From NCBI GenBank assembly GCA_041685145.1, contig JAWLGJ010000002.1:81403-145402 (forward strand): DNA of 64,000 bases, written 5' to 3'. The notes below the pieces were generated by a model. That model was not told the DNA's origin. It saw nothing but the letters and a program-made list of their open reading frames with translations, and did not search any database. Both the position numbers and the translations under genes were made by a program. Shown one piece after another: positions 26,901 to 35,100 of the stretch (position 1 is its first letter; the number at the start of each line of letters is the position of its first letter). Origin of the DNA: JAWLGJ01 sp041685145 (GTDB lineage: Bacteria; Pseudomonadota; Alphaproteobacteria; Rhodospirillales; Magnetospirillaceae).

Positions 26901-27132
26901 CAACCGCAACATGATCGGAGCGGTGGTGGGGGTGCAGCCCTTTGGCGGCGAGGGCCTGTCCGGCACCGGCCCCAAGGCCGGCGGGCCGCATTATCTGTAT
27001 CGCTTCGCCACCGAACGCGCGGTCAGCATCGACACCACCGCCGCCGGCGGCAACGCCTCGCTGATGACGCTTGGCGACGAGGAGAGCGGCGACCCCTTGC
27101 TGCTGCCGGAGCCGCAAAGGTTCCGGTCCTGA
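23932..27132 (+). CDS. putA: bifunctional proline dehydrogenase / glutamate-semialdehyde dehydrogenase
   Basis: 1066 residues. The proline dehydrogenase barrel spans roughly residues 130-480 (YRYSYDMLGEAART, SVKLSALHPRYE, VRLVKGAYWDTEIK, FATHNAHTVAAVLE). The aldehyde dehydrogenase half covers about 520-1000, with Glu804 (AETGGQNAM) and catalytic Cys838 (GQRCSALRV). There is no N-terminal ribbon-helix-helix DNA-binding domain, so it should not repress its own gene, unlike E. coli PutA. It oxidises proline to glutamate, passing electrons to FAD/quinone and NAD+. ATG 23932 follows ACGGAGGA. Confidence 0.95.
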   Translation: MRFDRPSILDSDLYRAVAAAYRADETRHVAALLPAAELPPAAKARVAERARALVMAMRRARKTKSGIDAFMHEYELSSQEGVVLMCLAEALLRVPDAETVDRLIEDKIGTTEWERHLGHSDSVFVNASTWALMLTGRLLRREDRPEHRFGAVLQRLVRRSGEPVIRRALRQAMRILGRQFVMGRSIDEALKRARPMEARGYRYSYDMLGEAARTDADAKRYLESYRAAIAAIGAQAAGRGPLAAAGVSVKLSALHPRYELAQRRRVLDELLPRLRALCALAADHDIGLTIDAEEAARLDLSMELLEAVSADPSLKGWQGLGLAVQAYQKRAYPLVDWLVDLARRHRRRLMVRLVKGAYWDTEIKLAQTQGLEGYPVFTRKVATDVSYLACAAKLLAARPHVYPQFATHNAHTVAAVLEMAGAGGGFEFQRLHGMGEELYDDIVGGGNDGGGAVPCRVYAPVGSHEDLLPYLVRRLLENGANTSFVNRIVDEATPVDEIIADPVATLAGLARVPHPRIPLPADIYGAGRRNARGVDLDDPRQLEWLAEAMRRADARAWRAGPIIGGVMHDEGGVAVTSPADRTRQVGTVAPARRAHLDEALDRARRAAADWDAVPVEQRAACLDRLADLYEQELPALVALCAREAGKHIPDGVAEVREAVDFCRYYAQQARERLRPMPLPGPTGEGNRLSLHGRGVFACISPWNFPLAIFTGQVTAALAAGNTVIAKPAEQTALIGAFAVRLMHRAGVPADALQFLPGDGPGVGAPLVADARVDGVAFTGSVATAHAINRALAGRDGPIVPFIAETGGQNAMIVDSTALPEQVVADVIRSSFQSAGQRCSALRVLYVQEDIAPRLVEMLTGAMRELCIGDPWDIRTDVTPVIDEEARRALLRHIERMSREARLLHRCDLPAATGNGSFVAPHAFEVGDIAAIGGEHFGPILHVIRFRADELDRVIEEINAAGYGLTFGIHSRIDARAAYVTGRIRAGNLYVNRNMIGAVVGVQPFGGEGLSGTGPKAGGPHYLYRFATERAVSIDTTAAGGNASLMTLGDEESGDPLLLPEPQRFRS

Positions 27133-27139
27133 ACGAGGA

Positions 27140-27643
27140 TCAGCGGCAACCGGCGACGCCGCCGCGCGCCTGGGTCAAATCGAAAACGTCGGGCGGGCTT
27201 TGCGGGGCCCGCACGGTCAGGACGGCGCCCGCCGTCAGCCGGTCGGCGATCCCGGCGGCCAGGGCGGCGTCGGCCAGCGGCGCCGCGAGGACGACGGCGG
27301 TGCGGGTTTCCTCCACCACCTGCCACGCCCCGTCGGGCAACGGCAGGGGCGCGCCGTCGACGGTCGCGACCACCTCGGCGCCTACCGGCAATGCCAGCGT
27401 CGAGGATCGGTAGACCAGCCTGGGCGTCTGGCCGGGCGCGCATTCCAGGGCAAAGAGCGCGTCCGCCGCATAGGGCGCGCCCGTCGCCGGCGCGGCAGTC
27501 AGCAGCAGGGCGTGTGCCTCGTCGATTGCGGTGGACTGGGTCATGGCGGGCCCCGCGGTTGCCGGATCGGCGGCCGAGGCGCCCGCGCAACCCGCCAACA
27601 CCAGCGCCAGGGCGGCGGCGTTCAGCACGGATTTCACGGACAT
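27140..27643 (-). CDS. hypothetical lipoprotein in a type I secretion operon
   Basis: 167 residues. It has a lipoprotein signal with lipobox LAGC (Cys19), so it should be an outer- or inner-membrane-anchored periplasmic protein. The mature part is rich in Ala and short beta-like stretches and ends with a cysteine (GGVAGCR). I do not recognise a family. It starts 8 bases after the secretion adaptor stop, so it is probably cotranscribed and may assist secretion or envelope attachment of the giant protein; that is inference. Confidence 0.75.
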   Translation of the reverse strand: MSVKSVLNAAALALVLAGCAGASAADPATAGPAMTQSTAIDEAHALLLTAAPATGAPYAADALFALECAPGQTPRLVYRSSTLALPVGAEVVATVDGAPLPLPDGAWQVVEETRTAVVLAAPLADAALAAGIADRLTAGAVLTVRAPQSPPDVFDLTQARGGVAGCR

Positions 27644-27651
27644 TCGGCCAC

Positions 27652-29022
27652 CTATTCGAAGAAGAAGGCGCGTCGCACCGATTCGGTAATTGGCGCCACC
27701 AGGTAATCAAGCAAGGTGCGCTCGGTGGTCTTGACCATCACCTCGGCGCGCATTCCGGGCAGCAGTTCCAGGTCGCCCAGCCGCGACAGTTCGTCGTCGG
27801 AAATGGCGATTCGCGCCTCGTAGTAATCCATCTTGCTTTCCGCGTCGGTCAGCGCGTCGGCCGAAACACGCTCGACGGTTCCGAACACCGTCGGCGTGGT
27901 GCGGCGCTGGAAGGCGGTCAGCCGCACCTCGGCCTCAAGACCGGGATAGACATGGTCGATGTCGTCGGGCAGCACCATCGCCCGCACCACGAGTTGCTCG
28001 TTGTCGGGCACGATGTCCATCAGCGGCTCGCCAGGCTTGATGACGCCCCCCTCGGTGTGAATGCGCATCGCAACGACGGTGCCCGCCATCGGGGCGCGCA
28101 CGTCCTGGCGCTCCAGCACGTCGGCGGCCGATTCCAGCCGGTCGGCGACGTCGTACATTTCGGACTGCACCTGGCGCAGTTCCTCGATCACGCTTTCCTG
28201 GAAGCGCCGTTCGAGCTGGATGATCTGCAGGCGCGCCTCGCCCTGGGCCACCTGGGCCCGCGACATCTCGGCCAGGTGCTGGCCCCACTCGCCCCGCAGG
28301 CGCAGGGCGGCGCGCTCCAGCTCCAGAACGCGGGTGCGCGGCGTCAGCCCCTTCTCATACAGGTCGCGCAGGCCCTCAAGCTCGTCCTCGATCAGGGCCA
28401 TCTGCCCCTCCTTCGAGGTCGCCTGGGCCTGAAGCCCCTCGATCTGCTGGTCGAGCTGGTCTATGCGCTGCACCAGGATCTCGGCCTCGTTCTCAAGCGC
28501 CTGGCGGCGGGCGGCGAATTGCTCGGTCTGAACGGCGAGGATGCTGGCGATCTGCAACTCGTCCTGGCGTTGGAGCAGGTCGGGGGGAAAGCCGATGCGA
28601 TCCAGGCCGTCGCGCTCGGCCGAGAGCCGTGCCTCGCGGGCGCGGATCTCGTCGTGGCGGACCTTGAGCATGTTGTGGGACACCCGCGCGCGGGTATCGT
28701 CCAGGCGCAGCAGCACCTGGCCGGCCTCCACCCGGTCGCCGTCGCTGACCAGCAACTTGCCGACGATGCCGCCTTCGAGGTGCTGCACGGTCTTGCGGTT
28801 CGACAGCACTTCGACCTTGCCCATCGCCACGGCGCCGCCGGCCAGCGGCGCCATCACCGCCCAGGCGCCGAAGGCGCCGAATGCCACCAGCACGACCAGC
28901 ACGACCAAAACCATTGGTCCCCGTGGGCTGGTCTTGATCGCGGGGCAATTGTCGGCGCCGGCGGCGCCGGAGGGCGCCGACGGGGGCGGGGCCGGGGTCG
29001 CGGTGGCGGTCGCGGCGCTCAT
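27652..29022 (-). CDS. type I secretion membrane fusion protein, HlyD/PrtE family
   Basis: 456 residues. A Pro/Gly-rich cytosolic tail is followed by one membrane helix (about residues 32-55, MVLVVLVVLVAFGAFGAW), a biotinyl-lipoyl-like region (KTVQHLEGGIVGKLLVSDGDRVEAG), a long coiled-coil (about 120-290) and the C-terminal beta domain. Adaptor proteins of this kind link the ABC transporter to a TolC-like channel. It overlaps the transporter gene by four bases (ATGA). No TolC homologue lies in the window. Confidence 0.94.
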   Translation of the reverse strand: MSAATATATPAPPPSAPSGAAGADNCPAIKTSPRGPMVLVVLVVLVAFGAFGAWAVMAPLAGGAVAMGKVEVLSNRKTVQHLEGGIVGKLLVSDGDRVEAGQVLLRLDDTRARVSHNMLKVRHDEIRAREARLSAERDGLDRIGFPPDLLQRQDELQIASILAVQTEQFAARRQALENEAEILVQRIDQLDQQIEGLQAQATSKEGQMALIEDELEGLRDLYEKGLTPRTRVLELERAALRLRGEWGQHLAEMSRAQVAQGEARLQIIQLERRFQESVIEELRQVQSEMYDVADRLESAADVLERQDVRAPMAGTVVAMRIHTEGGVIKPGEPLMDIVPDNEQLVVRAMVLPDDIDHVYPGLEAEVRLTAFQRRTTPTVFGTVERVSADALTDAESKMDYYEARIAISDDELSRLGDLELLPGMRAEVMVKTTERTLLDYLVAPITESVRRAFFFE

Positions 29023-30770
29023 GTGCGGTTCAGGAGTGTGACATTGGCGGGCGCGGCAGCAGAGCCCGTGCGATACCGTTCCAGGATCTCGGCCGGGGTG
29101 CCTTGCTGCTCGACGGCACCGTCGCGCAGCACCACCAGCCGGTCCAGACTGGTCATCAGGCTGGGCCGGTGGGCGATGACGATTTGCGTCACCTTCGTCT
29201 CCTTGAGCCGCTCGATGGCGGCCTTGACCGCCGCCTCGCCGGCCGTGTCGAGATTGGCGTTGGGCTCGTCGAGCACCACCAGCGCGGGGTCGCCGTACAC
29301 CGCCCGCGCCAGCGCCACCCGCTGGCGCTGCCCGCCCGACAGCGGCGCGCCGTCCTCCCGGACCATCGTCTCATAGCCGTTGGGCAGCCGCAGAATCAGT
29401 TCATGCACGCCGGCCAGCTTGGCGGCGGTGATGATCGCCGCCGAGTCGCCCTCGCCGAAGCGGCAGATGTTCTGGCCGACGGTGCCCTCGAACAGTTCGA
29501 CGTCCTGGGGCAGATAACCGACATGGCGCCCCAGGTCTTCGGCCGGCCATTGCGCGACGTCGGCGTTGTCCAGCCGCACACTGCCGTTGAACGGCTCCCA
29601 CACGCCGACGATGTAGCGCACCAGCGAGGACTTGCCGGCGCCGGTCTCGCCGATGATCCCCACCGCCTCCCCCGGCGCGATGGCCAGGTTGATGCCCTTG
29701 AGGATCACCGGGCCATTGCCGGGGGCGCGGCCAACCAGTTGCTCGACGGTCACCCGCCCCTGCGGGCGCGGCAGTTGGATGCGGGGGCTGTCGTCCTCGG
29801 GCGGCAGCAGCGTCATCAGCAGGTTCAGGCGGCGATAGGCCGTGCGGGCGCCGACGGCGGTGCGCCAGGCGCCCACCATCTGCTCGATGGGGGCCAGTCC
29901 GCGCCCCATGAGGATGGAGGCGGCGATCATCATGCCGGGGGTGATTTCCTGCTGAATGACGAGCATCGCGCCGGCGCCCAGGATGGCCACCTGCACCGTC
30001 AAGCGAACGAAGCGCGAGGTCGCGGTCACGGCGGCCACCCGCTGCGCGGCGCTCGACTGGTAGCCCACGGCGCCGCGCCGCCGCTCGGCCCACAGGCGGC
30101 GCAGGCCGCCCAGCATTCCCATCGCGGCAATCGCCTCGGCGTTGCGCAGGCTGGTGTCGGCGAACGCGCCGGCGGCCACCGAGGCCTGCCCGGCCTTCTC
30201 CATCGCCGCCCGGCTGACCAGATGCGTCAACAGCGCCAGGATGATCAGCACCAGCGACCCGCCCAGCGCCACATGGCCCAAGGTGGGATGAATGAGATAC
30301 ACCACCGCCAGATACAGCGGAATCCACGGCGCATCGAAGAACGAGAACAGCGCCGGCGAGCCCATGAAGGATCGCACGGTGTCCAGGTCGGACAAGGCCC
30401 GGCCGCGGCCGCCGCCCGGCATCAGCAGGCTGCGCCGGAACACCGCCTCGAAGGCCCGTCCCTGCAGCATGGTATCCAGCCCCGCCGCCACCCGCACCAT
30501 GATCAACACGCGCAGGAAGTCCAGCAGCGCCATCATGCCCAGCAGCACCACGGCGATCACCGTCAGCATCAACAGCGTTTCATAGCTGCTGCTGATCAGC
30601 ACCCGGTCGTAGATTTGCAGCATGTAGACCGGCGACACCAGCATGAGCAGGTTGACGAAGAAGCTGGCGACGCCGGCGGTGACCAGGGCGGAGCGGAAAC
30701 GACCCAGCGCCGCGCTCATGGCGTTGCGGGCGTTGGGGCGGGCGTTGGGCGAGGGTTTCGGTGGCGCCAT
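29019..30770 (-). CDS. type I secretion ABC transporter (permease-ATPase), PrtD family
   Basis: 583 residues. About five to six membrane helices occupy residues 25-290, and the ATPase domain follows: Walker A GETGAGKSS, signature LSGGQRQRVALARA, Walker B LVVLDEPNANLD. It lacks the N-terminal C39 peptidase domain, so exported proteins keep their C-terminal secretion signal. The start at 30770 is the first Met; MSAALG at about 30719 is an alternative. It most likely exports the 4,900-residue protein encoded upstream. Confidence 0.94.
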   Translation of the reverse strand: MAPPKPSPNARPNARNAMSAALGRFRSALVTAGVASFFVNLLMLVSPVYMLQIYDRVLISSSYETLLMLTVIAVVLLGMMALLDFLRVLIMVRVAAGLDTMLQGRAFEAVFRRSLLMPGGGRGRALSDLDTVRSFMGSPALFSFFDAPWIPLYLAVVYLIHPTLGHVALGGSLVLIILALLTHLVSRAAMEKAGQASVAAGAFADTSLRNAEAIAAMGMLGGLRRLWAERRRGAVGYQSSAAQRVAAVTATSRFVRLTVQVAILGAGAMLVIQQEITPGMMIAASILMGRGLAPIEQMVGAWRTAVGARTAYRRLNLLMTLLPPEDDSPRIQLPRPQGRVTVEQLVGRAPGNGPVILKGINLAIAPGEAVGIIGETGAGKSSLVRYIVGVWEPFNGSVRLDNADVAQWPAEDLGRHVGYLPQDVELFEGTVGQNICRFGEGDSAAIITAAKLAGVHELILRLPNGYETMVREDGAPLSGGQRQRVALARAVYGDPALVVLDEPNANLDTAGEAAVKAAIERLKETKVTQIVIAHRPSLMTSLDRLVVLRDGAVEQQGTPAEILERYRTGSAAAPANVTLLNRT

Positions 30771-30808
30771 GTGGCTCGGTCAACCCGACTTGGTGCGACA
30801 GGACGGAA

Positions 30809-30845
30809 ACCGCCCGCCACCCCGCAAAGGGGCACGGCGGGCGGT
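30809..30845 (-). terminator. strong hairpin between the barrel-protein gene and the ABC transporter
   Basis: Ten perfect pairs, ACCGCCCGCC (30809-30818) with GGCGGGCGGT (30836-30845), plus an inner CCCC/GGGG stem, in the 86-base gap before the transporter. On the minus strand it is followed only by TTTCC, so it is a weak or attenuating terminator rather than a complete stop. It could make the secreted proteins more abundant than their exporter. Confidence 0.5.
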
Positions 30846-30856
30846 CGAATCGGTGC

Positions 30857-32044
30857 CTATTTCGTCAGGCCGAAGGAAACGACGTAGTGCGCCCCCACCG
30901 AGAACCCGCCGTCCTCGCCATCCAGCCAGGCGGCGCCGAAGCGCATCTGCTGGTCGTCGGCGAGGTCGCGGGCGTAGAAGCCCTGAACTTCCATGTTTCG
31001 GCCTTCGCGCAGGTCGTATTCGGCGCCGCCGGTGAATTGCAGCGGCTGGCCGACGATCAGGCCCACGCGGTCACGCGCCGTCAGCACGTCGCGGCCGACG
31101 AGGCCGATGCCATAGACGTCACCCGACAGCCGCGCATCGCGGCCCTGCAGGTGGAAGTCGATCCCCGAGACGCCGTAATGGGCGCTGGCGACCAGGGCGA
31201 GCTGGGGCGACACGTCCAATTCATAGCTGACGCCGGCGAACATGCTGCGGGCGCTGGCCTGAATGCCGAAGGCGTCCTTCTGGCTGGCGCCGCCGAAGCG
31301 CACGCCCCAGCGCCCGTTCTGCTCGAAGGTCACCTCGCTGGCGAACCCGGCCTCGCCGCCGCCCATCCAGTTGCCGGCCCGCAATTCGGTGGTCGGAGCG
31401 AGGCTGGCCGACACCAGCGTCATGGTCGCCCGCCCGGTGCTGCCGATAAAGGGGTTGGCGAGCACCTCGGAGTCGAGCAGGTCGGCGTGCGACACTTTGC
31501 CGCCGGCCAGCACGCCGAAACTGAAGCGCGGATCGTAGCCATGCGCCAGGAAGACGCCGTTGCCCAGCGAGCCGGTGGGCAGGGCCTGAGTGGCGGCCCC
31601 GGCGGCAAAGCCCAGGGGATTGTCTTCGTCGCCGGTTCCGCCAGGCGATTCATCCTGGTCCGTGTCGGGATCCTGCGTGCCGTCCGAACCGCTGGGATTG
31701 GGGTTGGTGGTGCCGGTGCCGGTCGTGCTGTCGCTGTCGCCCGCGGCAACGGCGGCGGCCACGACGCCGGCGACCACCGCGGTTCCGGCCGCCGCCGCCA
31801 CACCCAAGGTAAGGCCGCCCGCGACGGCGGTTCCCCCCGCGGCGGCACCCCCCGCGGCAACCCCACCGGCGGCACTGCCGCCGGCACTGCCCGCGGCCGC
31901 CCCGCCCTCGGCGGCGGCGAACACCTGCCCGAGGTCGAGTATCGTCCCCGGCGTGGTCCCGGCCGCCAGCGCCCCGCCCCCTTGTAGGGCCAGAGGCGCC
32001 GCCAGAAGAGCCGCCGAAACCCTGCCCGCCAGTCGCTTCGTCAT
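30857..32044 (-). CDS. predicted outer-membrane beta-barrel protein with Ala/Gly-rich N-terminal region
   Basis: 395 residues with a signal peptide (about residues 1-27, ALA-AGT). Residues 45-100 are extremely rich in Ala and Gly with a hydrophobic stretch. A Ser/Thr/Pro/Asp-rich linker follows (about 103-140). The last 250 residues read as short amphipathic beta strands (FSFGVLAGGKVSHAD, YGVSGIDFHLQG) ending in VGAHYVVSFGLTK, compatible with an outer-membrane barrel. I recognise no named family. It lies directly after the giant gene and before the exporter, so it may be a surface partner of the secreted protein. Confidence 0.72.
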   Translation of the reverse strand: MTKRLAGRVSAALLAAPLALQGGGALAAGTTPGTILDLGQVFAAAEGGAAAGSAGGSAAGGVAAGGAAAGGTAVAGGLTLGVAAAAGTAVVAGVVAAAVAAGDSDSTTGTGTTNPNPSGSDGTQDPDTDQDESPGGTGDEDNPLGFAAGAATQALPTGSLGNGVFLAHGYDPRFSFGVLAGGKVSHADLLDSEVLANPFIGSTGRATMTLVSASLAPTTELRAGNWMGGGEAGFASEVTFEQNGRWGVRFGGASQKDAFGIQASARSMFAGVSYELDVSPQLALVASAHYGVSGIDFHLQGRDARLSGDVYGIGLVGRDVLTARDRVGLIVGQPLQFTGGAEYDLREGRNMEVQGFYARDLADDQQMRFGAAWLDGEDGGFSVGAHYVVSFGLTK

Positions 32045-32071
32045 TCCCCTGTCTCCACTCCTCGAAGATGA

Positions 32072-32097
32072 GGCGGCCCACCATGTGGCGGGCCGCC
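32072..32097 (-). other. hairpin after the giant gene
   Basis: An 8-pair stem GGCGGCCC (32072-32079) / GGGCCGCC (32090-32097) lies in the 67 bases between the giant gene stop and the next start. There is no T-run on the minus strand. It may slow transcription or protect the 3' end; functional termination is doubtful. Confidence 0.35.
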
Positions 32098-32111
32098 GGC
32101 TCTGCCCGCTT

Positions 32112-35100
32112 TTATTGGTACAGTCCGATGCCGTCCACGGACCAGTTTGGACCGAAGTCGTTAAGCCAATCCCACGATGCGTTCTCGCCGTTGGCGTCGA
32201 CCTCCAACAGACCGAAGTCACCCTCGGGCGCGCTGTCGGTGCCCTCGTACTCCATCAGGATGTCGAGGAGGCCGTCGTTGTCGACATCGGTGCCGCCGCG
32301 CGCCACCCAGCCGTCGCCGAACGAGCCGATCTCGACGGCATCGGCCGAGAAGTCGAAGGCGTCGGAGGCCGACCCCGGAATGATGGCGACCTCGCCGCCT
32401 TCGCCGGTGAGCAGGATGTCCATCACCCCGTCGTTCTGCAGGTCGACGAAGCCCACCGCCTGCATGTCCGAGGTGCCGACGGCGTTGAACTCGAAGTCGT
32501 CGGACGCGGCGCTGGCGAAGTCCAGCACGCCGATGCGGCCGTTGTTGGTGTCCTGCACCAGCAGGTCCGTGAAGCCGTCGCCGTCAAGATCGGCGCCGCC
32601 GGCCAGCGACCAGTTGTCACCGTAGTTGTCGATGACGTTGATGCGCTGGTAGCTCTCGGCGTCGTACATGATGCCGAAATCGGCGGTGCTGCTGTTCCAG
32701 GCCAGGATGTCGAAACCGCCGCTGCCGAGCGGCACCACGCCCACCGGCTGCCAGTCGAGGCCGTAGTTGCCAAGCTGGATAAAGTCGGCCTCGTCGGCGC
32801 TCCAGTCGCCCCCGCCCAGGTCGGAGATCGGCTGGATGCCCCAGGTACCGGCGTCGCTGTGGGTGAGCACCGCCATGCTGGCGTCGTCGTTCTCGATGGT
32901 GCCGATGGCGGTTTCGGTGCTGCCGCCCGAGGCGAAGGTGACCGGCTCGCCGCCGTCGTTGAGGCTGTCGAGGGTCAATGTGAACACCTCGTCGGCCTCC
33001 ACCGTCGCGTCGTCGGTGACCGGGACGCTGATGGTGACCGAGGTCGAGCCCGCCGTGATGGTGGCGGTCCCGGCTAGGCCGCTGCTGTCATAATCGGTGC
33101 CGTCGGCGGCATCGCCGTCGCGCACCGTGAAGCTGTCGGCACCGTCGGCGAAGTTGTAGTTGAACGAGACGTCGTTGCCGACGCTTTCCGACAGCGCCAC
33201 CGTGAAGACCATGTTGCCGTCGCCTTCGGCCTGGCTGACATCCGCGACGCTGATGGTCGGGGCCGCGTCGACAATGGTCGCCGACGCAGCGAGGTTGGCG
33301 AGCTGCGCGCCGCCGCCCTGGATGTTGGACAGGTTGAGCGCGAAGGTCTCGGTGCCTTCGTAGGCGGTGTCGTCGTCGACGGCGACGGTAATGGTGCCGC
33401 TGGTCTCACCCGCCGCAATGGTCAGCGTGCCGGTGGCGGCGGTGTAATCCGTGCCGGCCGTCGCCGTGCCATCGGCGGTGGCGTAGTCGAGGGTGATGTC
33501 CTCGTCCGCCGCCTGGGTCAGGCGCACGGTGAACACCGCCTCGCCGCTGGTTTCGTCGACGGTGACGTCGCGGACGACCGCCCACAGGCTATCATCGTCG
33601 AGGATGGTGCCGGTGGCGGTGTCGGTGGACGTGCCGGTGTCGACGGTGACGGTGAAGTCCTCCGTCGCGGCGTCGCCGGCGTCGGTGTCGTCGGTGATGT
33701 CGACGGTGAAGGTGGCCGTGGTCTCGCCGGCGGCGATGGTCAGGGTTTCGCCGTCGATGGCCTCGTAATCCTCACCGGCCGTCGCCGTGCCGTCCGTGGT
33801 GCCGTAGGTGACGGTGGTGTCCTCGCTGGTCGCATTCGACAGGGTGACCGTGAAGGTGGCGGTGCCGTCACCCTCGTCGACCACCACGCTCTCGACCGAG
33901 ACCGTCGGGGCGGCGTCGTTGTCGGTGATGGTGTTGGTCAGTTCCACCGCACCGGCGTCGTTGGTGGCGACACCGTCGCCGAAGTCGATGCTGGGATTGG
34001 ACAGCGTGACGGTGAAGGTTTCGTCGCCGCCCTCATAGAGGGCGTCGTCGGTGACCGGCACCCGGATGATGCCGGTGGTGTTGCCGGGGGCGATGACCAG
34101 GGTGCCGTTCTTGGCGGTGTAGTCCTCGCCCGCCACGGCGGTATCGTCGGCGGTGGCGTAGTCGATGGTCACCGCGCTCGCCAGGGCCGCCGACAAGGTG
34201 ACGGTAATGATCATCTGCCGGTTGTCTTCGGTGCCCTGCTGGGTGAGCGTGACGCTGTCGATCACCGCCGTATCGTCGTCGGCGATGGTGACGGTGTGCG
34301 AGTCGCTGCCCTCGGCGAGGCTGCCCTCGCCGCTGGCCACCGAGGCGTTGACCGAGAACGTCTCGTCGCCCTCGACCACCGCGTCGTCGTTGATGGTGAC
34401 CGAGAAGGTCTTGTCGCCGCTCTCGCCCGCCGCGTAGGTGACGGTGCCGTTGGCCTCCGCCACATAGTCGCCGAAGCCGGCGATGGCGGTGCCGTTGGCG
34501 GTGCTCCAATCGATGACCGTGCCCGATTCGGTGGCGTGGGACAGGCTGACGGTGAAGTCGGCGCTGCCGGCATCCTCGGCGACCGGATCGGCCGGGCCGG
34601 TGATGGTCACCACCGCGTCGTCGTCGTCCTCGATGGTGCCGGTGGCGGTCATGTCGGTGCCGCCGTCGGCGTCGTCGAAGCTGATGTCCTGCGCCCCGGC
34701 CAGGCCGGTGAGTTGCAGGTCGAAGGTCTCGGAGTCGCCCTCGTCGACATCGTCGCCGTTGACGGTGACGCTGATGGTGCCGCTGGTGGTGCCGGCGGCG
34801 ATGGTGATGGTGCCGGCATTGGTGTCGACGGTGATGCCGTCGGAGCCGGTGATGCTGGCGGGGTCGAAGTCGCCGGCCTCGGTGGTGCCGTTCGCCAGCG
34901 CGTAGTTCATGGTGATGTCGCTGGTGGAGGCGAGGTTGAGGCTGACCTCGAACTCGGCGGTCGTGGTCGCGCCGCCATCGCCCTCGGTGACGCTGGCATC
35001 GGCAACGGAAACGGTGACCGTGTCATCGTCGGCGATGGAGCCGGTGGCGGTGGCGTTGGCGCCGTCGACCGAGACGCTGGCGTTGTCGGTGCCGTCAAGG

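Noticed and set aside
23770..27117. 1,115-residue minus-strand open frame opposite putA
   Set aside because: It covers putA in antisense, shows no domain and would overlap the hypA start. The plus-strand reading has complete PutA motifs.
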